64,000 nucleotides of DNA from Ottowia oryzae (GCF_003008535.1 NZ_CP027666.1:372001-436000), one strand, 5' to 3'; counted from the stretch's first letter, positions 51,973 through 61,184 are shown. Translations and numbers: made by a program. The notes: a model not told the origin generated them from the sequence alone.

Positions 51973-52160
51973 GGCCGCCCGCGCGGGCGGGTCAGCCGGC
52001 CCAGCTGCACGGCGGCCATGTCCCGCCGGCGGCAGCGCCAGGGCGGGGCCCGCTGGCAGCGGCCGTTGCCGCTAGCACAGCCCTGTTACAGTCACCGCGC
52101 TCCGAAAAATGCCGAGGATGCGGCACCGTGGGGCAAACAACCGATTGAAGGAGAGTTCCC

Positions 52161-52988
52161 ATGAAGTTTCGTTGGCTTGCCACAGTGGCCGCTGGCCTGG
52201 CGGTGTTCGGCACCACCGTGTACGCGGATCAACTGGCGGACATCAAGAAAAAAGGCGAGCTGGTGGTGGGCGTGCTGGGCACCGATGAGCCCAACAGCTA
52301 CATCGACCCGAAAACGCGCGAGCTGGTGGGCTACGAGGTGGACCTGGGCCGCGCCGTGGCGCAAAAGATCGGCGTGAAGCCGGTGTTCAAGCAGATCACC
52401 CTGGCTGCGCGCATTCCTGAGCTGCAGCAAGGCCACGTCGACCTGCTGGCCGCATCGCTCACGCACAACAAAGAGCGCGAGGCGCAGATCGATTTCTCCG
52501 TCACCACCTTCGTGGCCAACCAGCAAGTGATGGTGAAGGCCGCCAGCCCAATCAAGGACGTGCCCGACCTGGCTGGCAAGCGCGTGGCCACGGCCAAAGG
52601 CAGCTCGATGGAAGTGAACATCAAGAAAGCCGTACCGACGGTGACCGTGGTGTCGTTCGACACCTCGCCGCAGGCGCTGGTGGCCATGCAGCAAGGCAAG
52701 GCCGTGGCGTTCGTCAACGAAGACCAGAGCCTGGCGCGCGCGCTGGTGGCCATGGGCAGCGACGCCAAGAACTACCGCCTGCTGCCCACCACGATCAGCT
52801 CTGAAGCGCTGGCGCTGGGCATCAAGAAGGGCGAGCCAGCCCTGAAGAAAGTGGTGGACGACACGCTGCGCGAGCTGGAATCCACCGGCAAGGCGCAATC
52901 GCTGTACGACCAGCACTTTGGCAGCAAGAGCCCGCTGAAAATGGGCCAGCGCCGCTTCAAGATGGAAAGCGACCAGATCTCCGAATAA
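52161..52988 (+). CDS. Amino-acid-type ABC transporter substrate-binding protein
   Basis: 275 residues. Signal peptide MKFRWLATVAAGLAVFG, cleavage after VYA. Type II binding fold (SBP_bac_3): IKKKGELVVGVLGTDEPNSY, LVGYEVDLGRAVAQKIGV and LDLLAASLTHNKE-like HVDLLAASLTHNKEREAQID. AAGGAGAG precedes the ATG. First gene of a transporter operon with two permeases and an ATPase; a terminator follows it. Ligand unknown. Confidence 0.94.
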   Translation: MKFRWLATVAAGLAVFGTTVYADQLADIKKKGELVVGVLGTDEPNSYIDPKTRELVGYEVDLGRAVAQKIGVKPVFKQITLAARIPELQQGHVDLLAASLTHNKEREAQIDFSVTTFVANQQVMVKAASPIKDVPDLAGKRVATAKGSSMEVNIKKAVPTVTVVSFDTSPQALVAMQQGKAVAFVNEDQSLARALVAMGSDAKNYRLLPTTISSEALALGIKKGEPALKKVVDDTLRELESTGKAQSLYDQHFGSKSPLKMGQRRFKMESDQISE

Positions 52989-53002
52989 CCGGTTGATCTT
53001 GC

Positions 53003-53027
53003 AGGGCCGCCGCAGCGGCCCTTTTTT
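53003..53027 (+). terminator. Intercistronic terminator/attenuator
   Basis: AGGGCCGC - CGCA - GCGGCCCT followed by TTTTT, 14 bp after the receptor gene stop and 15 bp before the permease ATG. It should let most transcripts end after the receptor, giving receptor excess. Confidence 0.85.
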
Positions 53028-53041
53028 GAGCCCACGCGCCC

Positions 53042-53737
53042 ATGATCCAATTCGATCCGCAGATGCTCATCGCGGGCCAGTACCACGACATGCTGGTGTC
53101 TGGCCTGTTGATGTCGCTGCAGTACCTGTTCTACGGCCTGTGTCTGGCGCTGCCGCTGGGCCTGCTGATTGCGTTGTGCCGGCTGTCGCCGTACAAGATC
53201 CTGCGCGCGCTGGGCGCCAGCTACGTCGAGGTGGTGCGCAGCATCCCGCTGCTGGCGCAAATGCTTTTCTGGTATTTCGGCGTGCCCGAGCTGCTGCCCG
53301 AGTCGGTGAAGGCCGCACTGTACGAAGGCCCGGTGGAATCGATCTGCGCCGTGCTGGCCATCGGTTTCTACACGGCGGCGTACATGGCCGAGGACATCCG
53401 CAGCGGCATCCGCGCGGTGCCGGCGGTGCAGCTGGAGGCGGCGCGCGCCATCGGCCTGCCCTATCTGCGCGCCATGCGTCTGGTGATCCTGCCGCAGGCG
53501 TTTCGCCTGACGGTGCCGCCGCTGATCTCGCAAACGCTGAACCTGTGGAAAGGCACCTCGATCGCCACCGTGATCGGCGCGGCCGAGATGATGTACCAGG
53601 CCGGCCAGGTGGAAAGCCAGTCGTTTCGCAGCTTTGAAGCCTTCGCCTTCGCCAGCGCGGCCTACTTGACCGTGTCGATGATCATCACGGGCCTGGCTGC
53701 GTGGTTCCAGCACCGCTACCCGGTGCGCACGATGTGA
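53042..53737 (+). CDS. Amino-acid ABC transporter permease
   Basis: 231 residues, HisMQ/GltJK type. About five membrane segments; the EAA-like loop is LEAARAIGLPYLRAMRLVIL followed by PQAFRLTVPP. GASYVEVVRSIPLLAQMLFW is the typical N-terminal block. Works with the second permease and ATPase downstream. Confidence 0.94.
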   Translation: MIQFDPQMLIAGQYHDMLVSGLLMSLQYLFYGLCLALPLGLLIALCRLSPYKILRALGASYVEVVRSIPLLAQMLFWYFGVPELLPESVKAALYEGPVESICAVLAIGFYTAAYMAEDIRSGIRAVPAVQLEAARAIGLPYLRAMRLVILPQAFRLTVPPLISQTLNLWKGTSIATVIGAAEMMYQAGQVESQSFRSFEAFAFASAAYLTVSMIITGLAAWFQHRYPVRTM

Positions 53738-53747
53738 GGCCGCGCCC

Positions 53748-54461
53748 GTGATCGAGCTGATTCAACAGTACTGGCTGTACTTCCTGGTCGGCCAGTACCC
53801 CAACGGCCCCCTGGGCGGGCTGGCACTGACGCTGATCCTGGCCACCCTGGGCCTGCTGCTGTCGCTGCCGCTGGGCCTGGTCTTCGGGCTGATGCGCGTG
53901 TCGCCCTGGGCGTGGGTGCGCGTGCCGGTCACCACCTTCATCTACTTGGTGCGCGGCATGCCGCTGCTGATGGTGGTGTTCTGGGCCTACTTCTTCCTGC
54001 CCAGCGTGACGGGCGTGAAAACCGACCAGTTCTGGACGATGCTGATCGCGCTGGTGGTGTTTGACGCGGCCTACCTGGCCGAGATCGTGCGCGCGGGCGT
54101 GCAGGGCCTGCCCAAGGGGCAGATGGAATGCGCCCGTTCGCTGGGCCTGCCCTACCTGACGGCGATGCGCACCGTGGTGCTGCCGCAGGGGCTGCGCAAT
54201 TCGCTGCCCTCGCTGGTCAACCAGTTCATCTCGACCATCAAAGAGACGTCGCTGGGCTACATCATCGGCCTGACCGAGGTGAGCTTCATCGCCAACCAGA
54301 TCAACACCCTGACTTTCACCAAGCCGGCCGAAGTGTTCGGCATCCTGGGGCTGACGTATTTCGTGCTGTGCTTCGGCCTGTCGCGCCTCGCGCACTACGT
54401 CGAGCGGCGCCTGGCGCGCCGGGGCCTGGGCACCCACATCGCACCGGCCATCGCAACATGA
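53748..54461 (+). CDS. Amino-acid ABC transporter permease
   Basis: 237 residues, GTG start. TTFIYLVRGMPLLMVVFWAY and the EAA-like loop MECARSLGLPYLTAMRTVVL then PQGLRNSLPSLVNQFI. Second membrane subunit; stop overlaps the ATPase start (ATGA). Confidence 0.94.
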   Translation: MIELIQQYWLYFLVGQYPNGPLGGLALTLILATLGLLLSLPLGLVFGLMRVSPWAWVRVPVTTFIYLVRGMPLLMVVFWAYFFLPSVTGVKTDQFWTMLIALVVFDAAYLAEIVRAGVQGLPKGQMECARSLGLPYLTAMRTVVLPQGLRNSLPSLVNQFISTIKETSLGYIIGLTEVSFIANQINTLTFTKPAEVFGILGLTYFVLCFGLSRLAHYVERRLARRGLGTHIAPAIAT

Positions 54462-55195
54462 TTGAACTGCAGAACGTCAACAAATGGTATGGCGACTACC
54501 ACGCGCTGGTGGACGTCAATGAAATCATCACCACGGGCGAAGTGGTGGTGGTGTGCGGGCCTTCGGGCTCGGGCAAATCGACGCTGATCCGCACCATCAA
54601 CCGGCTGGAAGAGATCCAGGGCGGGCGCATCCTGGTGGACGGGCAGGACGTGCATGCGCCTCAGCAGAACGTGAACGCGCTGCGTGCGGGCATTGGCTTC
54701 GTGTTTCAGCAGTTCAACCTGTTTCCGCACCTCACGGTGCTGGAAAACTGCACGCTGGCCGCCATGCAGCTCAAGAAGCTGACGCCCGCCGAGGCGCGCG
54801 AACGCGCCATGGCGCTGCTCGACCGCGTGGGCCTGGCGCACAAGGCGCAGGCCATTCCCAGCCAGCTGTCGGGCGGGCAGCAGCAGCGCGTGGCGATTGC
54901 GCGCGCCCTCACGCTGCGCCCGCCAGTCATCCTGTTCGACGAGCCCACCAGCGCGCTGGACCCGGAAATGGTGGGCGAGGTGCTGCTGGTCATGCGCGAC
55001 CTGGCCAGGGACGGCATGACGATGGTCTGCGTCACGCACGAGATGGGCTTCGCCCGCGAAGTGGCCGACCGCGTGATCTTCATGGACCAGGGCGCGGTGG
55101 TAGAGCGGGCCGCGCCGCACGACTTCTTCAACCACCCGCAGCACCAGCGCACGCAGAAGTTCCTGTCCGACATCCGCTCGCCCTTCAGCAGTTGA
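54458..55195 (+). CDS. Amino-acid ABC transporter ATP-binding protein
   Basis: 245 residues. Walker A GPSGSGKSTLIRTINRLE, Q-loop FVFQQFNLFPHLTVLEN, signature LSGGQQQRVAIARAL, Walker B VILFDEPTSALDPEMVGE, switch His VTHEMGF. GlnQ/GltL-type. Last gene of the transporter operon, translationally coupled to the permease. Confidence 0.95.
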   Translation: MIELQNVNKWYGDYHALVDVNEIITTGEVVVVCGPSGSGKSTLIRTINRLEEIQGGRILVDGQDVHAPQQNVNALRAGIGFVFQQFNLFPHLTVLENCTLAAMQLKKLTPAEARERAMALLDRVGLAHKAQAIPSQLSGGQQQRVAIARALTLRPPVILFDEPTSALDPEMVGEVLLVMRDLARDGMTMVCVTHEMGFAREVADRVIFMDQGAVVERAAPHDFFNHPQHQRTQKFLSDIRSPFSS

Positions 55196-55227
55196 TCTGC
55201 GGCGGCGTGGTCGCCCCGTCAACCGAT

Positions 55228-55285
55228 TGCAATGATTTTGATAGCTGCCGGCGCTTGTCACGCCTGCGCTAGAGCGTTGTTTTTC
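55228..55285 (+). repeat. Dispersed repeat
   Basis: ATTTTGATAGCTGCCGGCGC, then TTGTCACGCCTGCGCTAGAG and TTGTTTTT. Downstream of the ATPase gene; the 294-bp gap to the next gene shows nothing else clear. Confidence 0.85.
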
Positions 55286-55489
55286 GCTCAATGCAGCAGG
55301 GCTGTCGCCCATCACCTTCTGCGCAGGACGCTGCCCCGCAAAGCTCGACCAGCGCCCGGCGCACCGCGGGCCGCCCGCTGCAGCATCAAGCGCATTTGCA
55401 GCAGGTGTTTGCTGCGCGTCAGCGCATTGCGCGGCCCAGATCGAACAGAATGACCGGCATCGCCGTGCACCACAGGATCAGGATCTACC

Positions 55490-56530
55490 GTGACCGCTTT
55501 AGCCGACCGCCTTGGCACCCGCCACCCCCTCATCCAGGCCCCCATGGCCGGCGTGCAAGGCAGCGCGCTGGCGCTGGCCGTCAGCGGCGCGGGCGGCTTG
55601 GGTTCGCTGCCCTGCGCCATGCTGGGCGCCGATGCGCTGCGCGCTGAACTGGGCGCGCTCAAGGCCAGCGGCCTGCCGTACAACGTCAACTACTTCAGCC
55701 ACACGCCGCCCGTGCCCGATGCCGCTCGCGAAGCTGCCTGGCGCGCCGCGCTGGCGCCTTACTACGATGAACTGGGGCTGGACATTGCCGCCATCCCCGC
55801 TGGCCCAGGGCGCGCGCCGTTCACTGCCGAAGCGGCCGATCTGCTGGCCGAGTTCGCGCCGCCCGTCGTCAGCTTTCACTTCGGCCTGCCCGCGCCGGAC
55901 TTGCTCGCGCGCGTCAAGGCCTGGGGCGCTTTCGTGCTGTCGTCGGCCACCACCGTGCGCGAGGCGCTATGGCTTCAAGAGCACGGCGCCGACGCCATCA
56001 TCGCCCAAGGCTGGGAAGCCGGTGGCCACCGCGGCCACTTTCTGAGCGACGATTTGACCGAGCAGCCCGGCACCTTCGCGCTGCTGCCGCAGATCGTGGC
56101 CGCCGTGCGCCTGCCGGTGATCGCCGCCGGCGGCATTGCCGATGCGGCTGGCGTGCGCGCCGCGATGGCGCTGGGCGCGGCGGGCGTTCAGGTGGGCACG
56201 GCCTACCTGTGCGCGGACGAGGCCACCACCTCGCCGCTGCACCGCGCGGCGCTGCAAAGCGAGGCCGCACGCCACACCGCCGTGACCAACTGCTTCACCG
56301 GCCGGCCGGCGCGCGGCATCGTCAACCGGTTGATGCGCGAGCAAGGCCCCATCAGCCCCAATGCGCCCACCTTTCCGCTGGCCACCGCCGCCGTTGCCCC
56401 GCTGCGTGCGGCGGCTGAAAAGCTGGGCCGCAGCGATTTCACCTCGATGTGGAGCGGTCAGAACGCCAGCCAATGCCGCAGCGCGCCCGCCGCGCAGATC
56501 ACGGCGGCGCTGGCCAAGGGGTTGAGCTGA
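55490..56530 (+). CDS. Nitronate monooxygenase family protein (FMN, 2-nitropropane dioxygenase-like)
   Basis: 346 residues, GTG start (MTALADRLGTRHPLIQAPMA). FMN barrel motifs: QAPMAGVQGSALALAVS, AIIAQGWEAGGHRGHF (catalytic His region) and VIAAGGIADAAGVRAAMALG with GVQVGTAYL. Oxidises nitronates or acts as an NADH:quinone reductase in some members. A lone gene after the transporter; no Shine-Dalgarno, but ACAGGATCAGGATC lies just upstream. Confidence 0.92.
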   Translation: MTALADRLGTRHPLIQAPMAGVQGSALALAVSGAGGLGSLPCAMLGADALRAELGALKASGLPYNVNYFSHTPPVPDAAREAAWRAALAPYYDELGLDIAAIPAGPGRAPFTAEAADLLAEFAPPVVSFHFGLPAPDLLARVKAWGAFVLSSATTVREALWLQEHGADAIIAQGWEAGGHRGHFLSDDLTEQPGTFALLPQIVAAVRLPVIAAGGIADAAGVRAAMALGAAGVQVGTAYLCADEATTSPLHRAALQSEAARHTAVTNCFTGRPARGIVNRLMREQGPISPNAPTFPLATAAVAPLRAAAEKLGRSDFTSMWSGQNASQCRSAPAAQITAALAKGLS

Positions 56531-56634
56531 CGGGCCCAACCCGCCGGCACCGCCACGCTTGGGCAGCGGGTCGCACGATGGCCACGTCGACCACCACGTT
56601 GATGGCGGCCCTCTTTTCTTTTCATCCAATTGGC

Positions 56635-56685
56635 CGCTGGCCCGCTTGGGGCAAGCGCTCGCAGCTATCTATTTCATAGAAAAGC
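56635..56685 (-). repeat. Dispersed repeat
   Basis: CGCTTGGGGCAAGCGCTCGC then AGCTATCTATTTCATAGAAA. Ends a few bases before the hydroxyacid dehydrogenase ATG, so it forms that gene's leader. Confidence 0.75.
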
Positions 56686-56690
56686 ACACC

Positions 56691-57635
56691 ATGTCTCTCC
56701 GCCCCACTTTGCTGGTATTGCACACACTGTCACCCGAACACCTGGCGCAGATCGGCGCGGGCTACCACATCGTCTATGCGCCCACGCCTGCCGAGCGTGC
56801 CTCCGCCATCGCCGCGCAGGGCGAACGCTTTCAAGCGGTTCTGACCATTGGCACGGTGGGGCTGACCGCCGACGAGATGGCCGCCATGCCCCAGCTGCAG
56901 CTGGTCTGCGCGCTGGGCGTGGGGTATGAAAACATCGACGTGGCGGCGGCCCGCCAGCGCGGCATCGTGGTGGCCAACGGCGCCGGCACCAACGCAGCCT
57001 GCGTGGCCGACCACGCCTTTGGACTGACGATTGGCGTGATCCGCCAGCTGCGCCCGCTGGACCAGTTGTGCCGCGCCGGTGGCTGGCGCGACAGCGTGGC
57101 CATGCCGCCCAACGTGTCGGGCAAGCGCATGGGCATCTTTGGCCTGGGCACGATCGGGCTGGCCATTGCGCGGCGCGCGGCGGGCTTCGACATGCCGGTG
57201 GGCTATCACAACCGCCAGCCGCGCCAGGACGCGGCCGAGCACCGGTATTTCGACACCCTGCTGGGCCTTGCGCAATGGTGCGACGTGCTGGTGTGCGCCA
57301 CGCCCGGCGGCCCCGGCACGCGCCACGCCATCAACGCCGAAGTGCTGCAGGCGCTGGGCCCGCGCGGTTACTTGATCAACATCTCGCGCGGCAGCGTGGT
57401 CGACACCGACGCGCTGGCGCAGGCCCTGCGCAGCGGCACCATTGCCGGCGCGGGCCTGGACGTGTATGAGAACGAGCCACGCCCGCCCGAGCAGCTGGTC
57501 GCGCTGGACAACGTGCTGCTGTCGCCCCACCTGGCAGGCTGGTCGCCCGAGGCCGTACAGGCCACGGTCGACCATTTCCTGCGCAACGCGGACGGCTTCT
57601 TTGCGGGCACGGGCGTGGTGACCGCCGTGGATTGA
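56691..57635 (+). CDS. D-2-hydroxyacid dehydrogenase (hydroxypyruvate/glyoxylate reductase-like)
   Basis: 314 residues from MSLRPTLLVLHTLSPEHL. NAD(P) motif MGIFGLGTIGLAIARRAAGF; catalytic Arg in INISRGSVVDTDAL, Glu in GLDVYENEPRPPEQL and His in VLLSPHLAGWSPEA. N-terminal CALGVGYENIDVAAARQRGI. Likely reduces glyoxylate/hydroxypyruvate or a related 2-oxoacid. 160 bp after the nitronate monooxygenase gene. Confidence 0.92.
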   Translation: MSLRPTLLVLHTLSPEHLAQIGAGYHIVYAPTPAERASAIAAQGERFQAVLTIGTVGLTADEMAAMPQLQLVCALGVGYENIDVAAARQRGIVVANGAGTNAACVADHAFGLTIGVIRQLRPLDQLCRAGGWRDSVAMPPNVSGKRMGIFGLGTIGLAIARRAAGFDMPVGYHNRQPRQDAAEHRYFDTLLGLAQWCDVLVCATPGGPGTRHAINAEVLQALGPRGYLINISRGSVVDTDALAQALRSGTIAGAGLDVYENEPRPPEQLVALDNVLLSPHLAGWSPEAVQATVDHFLRNADGFFAGTGVVTAVD

Positions 57636-57672
57636 GCGCGTTTCGACGCGCGCACCGGGCTATCCTCAAGCC

Positions 57673-57975
57673 ATGCCGACACCCACCGCCCCCGCCGACC
57701 AGCGGCCGCAACAAGCTCAGACGCCCCACGCGGGCTTTGCGCCAGACGAACGCGCCCGCCTGCTGGCCTTGCGCGGCGTTGGCCCGACGGTGGTGCAGCG
57801 GCTGGAAGAAGCGGGGTTTGAAAGCCTGGATCAGCTGGCCGGCCTGGACGCCGCCGCGATCACCCAGCGCGTAGCCCACATGCTGCGCGCGAGCTGCTGG
57901 CACAACAGCCCGCAGGCGCGCGCCGCCATCGCGGCGGTGGTGGCGCTGGCGAATGCGCAAGGCGCGGCCAGCTGA
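57673..57975 (+). CDS. Helix-hairpin-helix domain protein
   Basis: 100 residues. After a Pro/Gln-rich N-terminus comes a helix-hairpin-helix: RARLLALRGVGPTVVQRLEE and AGFESLDQLAGLDAAAITQR, then CWHNSPQARAAIAAVVALA. It resembles the short HhH (Cdd1/pathogenicity locus-like) family and may bind DNA; function unknown. TATCCT lies 6 nt before the ATG. Confidence 0.82.
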   Translation: MPTPTAPADQRPQQAQTPHAGFAPDERARLLALRGVGPTVVQRLEEAGFESLDQLAGLDAAAITQRVAHMLRASCWHNSPQARAAIAAVVALANAQGAAS

Positions 57976-58041
57976 GTTGACTGGGCGTGCCCCTTACCAA
58001 TGGAGGCATGTCGGGGTGACGTGCCCAGGTAGGTTTGGCCT

Positions 58042-58098
58042 TCATTTCGGCCGCCAGCGCCATTGCCATAAGCGCCGACAGCTATCAAAAACGAAGCA
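58042..58098 (-). repeat. Dispersed repeat
   Basis: GGCCGCCAGCGCCATTGCCA then TAAGCGCCGACAGCTATCAA and AAACGAAG. In the convergent gap between the HhH and MFS genes. Confidence 0.8.
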
Positions 58099-58142
58099 CC
58101 CACACTTTCGGGCGGCGCGCCGCACGCGCCCAGCCCTTCGCG

Positions 58143-59387
58143 TCAATGCACGGCCAGCTCGCCCTTGGTCTCGCGCCCCAGCACGGCCACGGCCAACGCG
58201 CCGACGACGATGGTGACGGCGAACAGGCCAAAGATGGCACCGGTGGCCCAGCCCTGCGCGCCCAGGTACGGGATGGTCAGCGGCCCCAGAATGCCGCCGA
58301 TGCGCCCGATGCCCGCCGCCATGCCCACGCCGCTGGCGCGAATCTGGGCGGGATAGTTCTCGGGCGAATACGCGTACAGCGCACCCCAGGCGCCCAGGTT
58401 GAAGAACGACAGCAGCGCGCCCCACAGCAGCAGCGCTTCTTGCGTGTCGGCGCTGCCGAACATCCAGGCGCTGCCCGCCGTGCCCAGCAGGTACACCACC
58501 AGCACGAACTTGCGGCCCATGCGCTCGATCAGCCACGCGGCGGTGAAGTAGCCAGGCAGCTGCGCCAGCGTCATCAGCAGCACGTATTCAAAGCTTTTGA
58601 TCAGCGCGAAGCCCTTGCCGATCATCACGCTGGGCAGCCACAGGAACATGCCATAGTACGAGAACACCACCGTGAACCACAGCACCCACAGCATCACGGT
58701 GGCGCGCTTGTATTCGGGCGCCCACAGGCGCGCCAGCCGCGCCGTCCAGGGCAGGCCGGCCGACGGCGGCGCAGTGGGCTTGTCATCAGGCAACTTGCGG
58801 CGCAGGTACAGCGCGTAGAACGCCGGCAGCGCGCCCAGCAGCAGCGCCACGCGCCAGCCCGTGTCCTTGTCGAAGCGCGGAATGACGAAGTAGGCGATCA
58901 GCGCGGCCAATATCCAGCCCAGCGCCCAGAAGCTTTCCAGCAGCACCACGACGCGGCCCCGCTCGTGCGCGGGCACGCGCTCGGACACATAAGTGCTGGC
59001 CACCGGCAACTCGCCCCCTAGCCCCATGCCGATGAAAAAGCGCAGCACCATCAGCACCGCCAGCGTACTGGCAAAGGCCGACAGGCCGCTGGCAATGGCA
59101 AACAGCAGCAGCGTGATGACGAACACGTGCTTGCGGCCGATGCGGTCGGCCATCATGCCGAACATCATGGCGCCCACGGCCATACCGATCGAGTTGATGG
59201 CGCCGATCCAGCCCATCTGGCCGGCCGACAGGCCCCAGTCGGCCTTCAGCGCCGCGAGGATGAAGGACAGCAGCCCCACGTCCATGGCGTCGAACATCCA
59301 GCCCATGCCGGAGGTGACCAGCAGGCGGTTGCGTGAAGGCGTGGGCGGCGGCGAAGAAGCTGGGCCGGGCGGTACAACAGCGTTCAT
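58143..59387 (-). CDS. MFS transporter, sugar/aromatic-acid (NiaP-like) type
   Basis: 414 residues with 12 hydrophobic segments. SGMGWMFDAMDVGLLSFILA, MFGMMADRIGRKHVFVI (loop 2-3 signature), FFIGMGLGGELPVASTYVSE and YSPENYPAQIRASGVGMAAG match the niacin/aromatic acid H+ symporter group. The ATG at 59387 has GGAG 6 nt upstream. Substrate unknown; aromatic acid uptake would fit the hpa genes but it is 7 kb away. Confidence 0.9.
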   Translation of the reverse strand: MNAVVPPGPASSPPPTPSRNRLLVTSGMGWMFDAMDVGLLSFILAALKADWGLSAGQMGWIGAINSIGMAVGAMMFGMMADRIGRKHVFVITLLLFAIASGLSAFASTLAVLMVLRFFIGMGLGGELPVASTYVSERVPAHERGRVVVLLESFWALGWILAALIAYFVIPRFDKDTGWRVALLLGALPAFYALYLRRKLPDDKPTAPPSAGLPWTARLARLWAPEYKRATVMLWVLWFTVVFSYYGMFLWLPSVMIGKGFALIKSFEYVLLMTLAQLPGYFTAAWLIERMGRKFVLVVYLLGTAGSAWMFGSADTQEALLLWGALLSFFNLGAWGALYAYSPENYPAQIRASGVGMAAGIGRIGGILGPLTIPYLGAQGWATGAIFGLFAVTIVVGALAVAVLGRETKGELAVH

Positions 59388-59650
59388 CGAAATCTCCAAG
59401 GAACGGGGTCAACCGGGCGAGCGCCGGCGGTGCAGGGCCTGGCGGCGGCACCCCCGTTAAGTGGGAAGTACAACCCCTTCGCCCCGGCGCATTGTCATCG
59501 CAAAGTCAGCCAGGGCCAACGACCATCTGCGTTGCCTGGAAATCGACGGGCAAGCGACGGGCTCGGGCTTTGGGCACAGGCGGCGGGCTTGGGGCCGCCA
59601 CTTGGCCGCGCCCGCGCCTGGATTGCCCGGCACCCGTATAGTCCCCCGCC

Positions 59651-61156
59651 ATGGCCAAAGAGAAGACTTCCTACGTCTGCAACGAATGCGGCGCCAGCAG
59701 CCCGCGCTGGCTGGGCAAGTGCCCCGGCTGCGGGGCGTGGAACACGCTGGTCGAATCCGCGCCAGAGCCGGCTGGCGGCGGCAAGAACCGCCTGGGCAGC
59801 GCCTTCACTGCGCTGGCGCCTGCGGCGGCGGTGCAGGCGCTCAGCGCCATCGAGGCGGTGGACGTGGCGCGCTCGCCCACCGGCCAGCCAGAGCTGGATC
59901 GCGTGCTGGGCGGCGGCATCGTCGAAGGCGGCGTGGTGCTGATCGGCGGCGACCCGGGCATCGGTAAATCCACCCTTTTGCTGCAAGCGTTGGACTCGCT
60001 GCAGCGCAGCCTGCTGCCGACGCCCGAGTCGCCGCCGGGCCGCCCCAAGGCGGCGAGCGCCCCACGCACCAGCGAAGCTGGGGCCCCCTCCCCTGCCCGG
60101 GGCAGCGCAACTGGCGCAGCCGTGGAGCGCGGGGGCATGTTGTACGTGACGGGCGAAGAAAGCGGCGCGCAGGTGGCGCTGCGGGCGCGCCGCCTGGGTA
60201 TCACCGGCTCTCAGGTGGCGGTGCTGGCGGAGATTCAGCTTGAAAAAATCATAGCAACCCTCGCAGAGCAGAAGCCGGCTGTGGCCGTTATTGACTCCAT
60301 TCAAACCGTGTACAGCGACCAGCTGACCAGCGCGCCGGGCAGCGTGGCGCAGGTGCGCGAGTGCGCGGCGCACCTGACGCGCTGGGCCAAGTCCAGCGGC
60401 TGCGCCATCGTGCTGGTGGGCCACGTGACGAAAGACGGCCAGCTGGCCGGCCCGCGCGTTCTGGAACACATGGTGGACACGGTGCTGTACTTTGAGGGCG
60501 ACACGCACAGCAGCTACCGCCTGATCCGCGCGATCAAGAACCGCTTTGGCGCGGTGAACGAGATCGGCGTGTTCGCCATGACCGAGAAGGGCCTGAAGGG
60601 CGTCAGCAACCCCAGCGCGATCTTCTTGAGCCAGCACAGCCAGCCGGTGCCGGGCAGCTGCGTGCTGGTCACGCTGGAAGGCACGCGGCCGATGCTGGTG
60701 GAGATTCAGGCCTTGGTCGACACCGGTGGCATCAGCCCGCGCCGCCTGTCGGTGGGGCTGGAGCGCGACCGCCTGGCCATGCTGCTGGCGGTGCTGCACC
60801 AGCACGCGGGCGTGGCCACGGGCGACCAGGACGTGTTCGTCAACGCCGTGGGCGGCGTGCGCATCAGCGAACCGGCGGCCGACCTGGCGGTGCTGTTGGC
60901 CATCACCAGCAGCCTGCGCGGCAAGGCACTGCCCAAGGGCTTCATTGCCTTCGGCGAAGTGGGACTGGCCGGCGAAGTGCGGCCGGCCCCGCGCGGGCAG
61001 GAACGCCTGCGCGAAGCGACCAAGCTGGGTTTTTCGGTGGCGGTGGTGCCGAAAGCCAACGCGCCCAAGAAAAACGACAAGGCGTTTGAGGGGCTGACGA
61101 TCCACACCGTGGACCGCATCGAAGAGGCACTCGAAGTGGTGCGCTCGCTGGCCTGA
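59651..61156 (+). CDS. radA: DNA repair protein RadA/Sms
   Basis: 501 residues against about 455 usual. Zinc finger CNECGASSPRWLGKCPGCGA, Walker A GGDPGIGKSTLLLQALD, YVTGEESGAQVALRARRLG, RadA motif KNRFGAVNEIGVF and a C-terminal Lon-like domain (PKGFIAFGEVGLAGEVRPAP). A ~45-residue Pro/Ala/Arg-rich insert (about residues 120-163) separates Walker A from YVTGEES. Promotes branch migration in recombination. TATAGT lies 8 nt before the ATG. Confidence 0.96.
   Translation: MAKEKTSYVCNECGASSPRWLGKCPGCGAWNTLVESAPEPAGGGKNRLGSAFTALAPAAAVQALSAIEAVDVARSPTGQPELDRVLGGGIVEGGVVLIGGDPGIGKSTLLLQALDSLQRSLLPTPESPPGRPKAASAPRTSEAGAPSPARGSATGAAVERGGMLYVTGEESGAQVALRARRLGITGSQVAVLAEIQLEKIIATLAEQKPAVAVIDSIQTVYSDQLTSAPGSVAQVRECAAHLTRWAKSSGCAIVLVGHVTKDGQLAGPRVLEHMVDTVLYFEGDTHSSYRLIRAIKNRFGAVNEIGVFAMTEKGLKGVSNPSAIFLSQHSQPVPGSCVLVTLEGTRPMLVEIQALVDTGGISPRRLSVGLERDRLAMLLAVLHQHAGVATGDQDVFVNAVGGVRISEPAADLAVLLAITSSLRGKALPKGFIAFGEVGLAGEVRPAPRGQERLREATKLGFSVAVVPKANAPKKNDKAFEGLTIHTVDRIEEALEVVRSLA
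60010..60130 (+). repeat. In-frame low-complexity insert in radA
   Basis: Contains palindromic GGGCCGCCCCAAGGCGGC and GGGGCCCCCTCCCCTGCCCG, unlike the flanking codons, encoding PESPPGRPKAASAPRTSEAG and more. It resembles a second intergenic repeat type of this bacterial family inserted without breaking the frame. Confidence 0.65.
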
Positions 61157-61184
61157 GCTGGGCTTGGCCGCCGGCAGAGACCGC

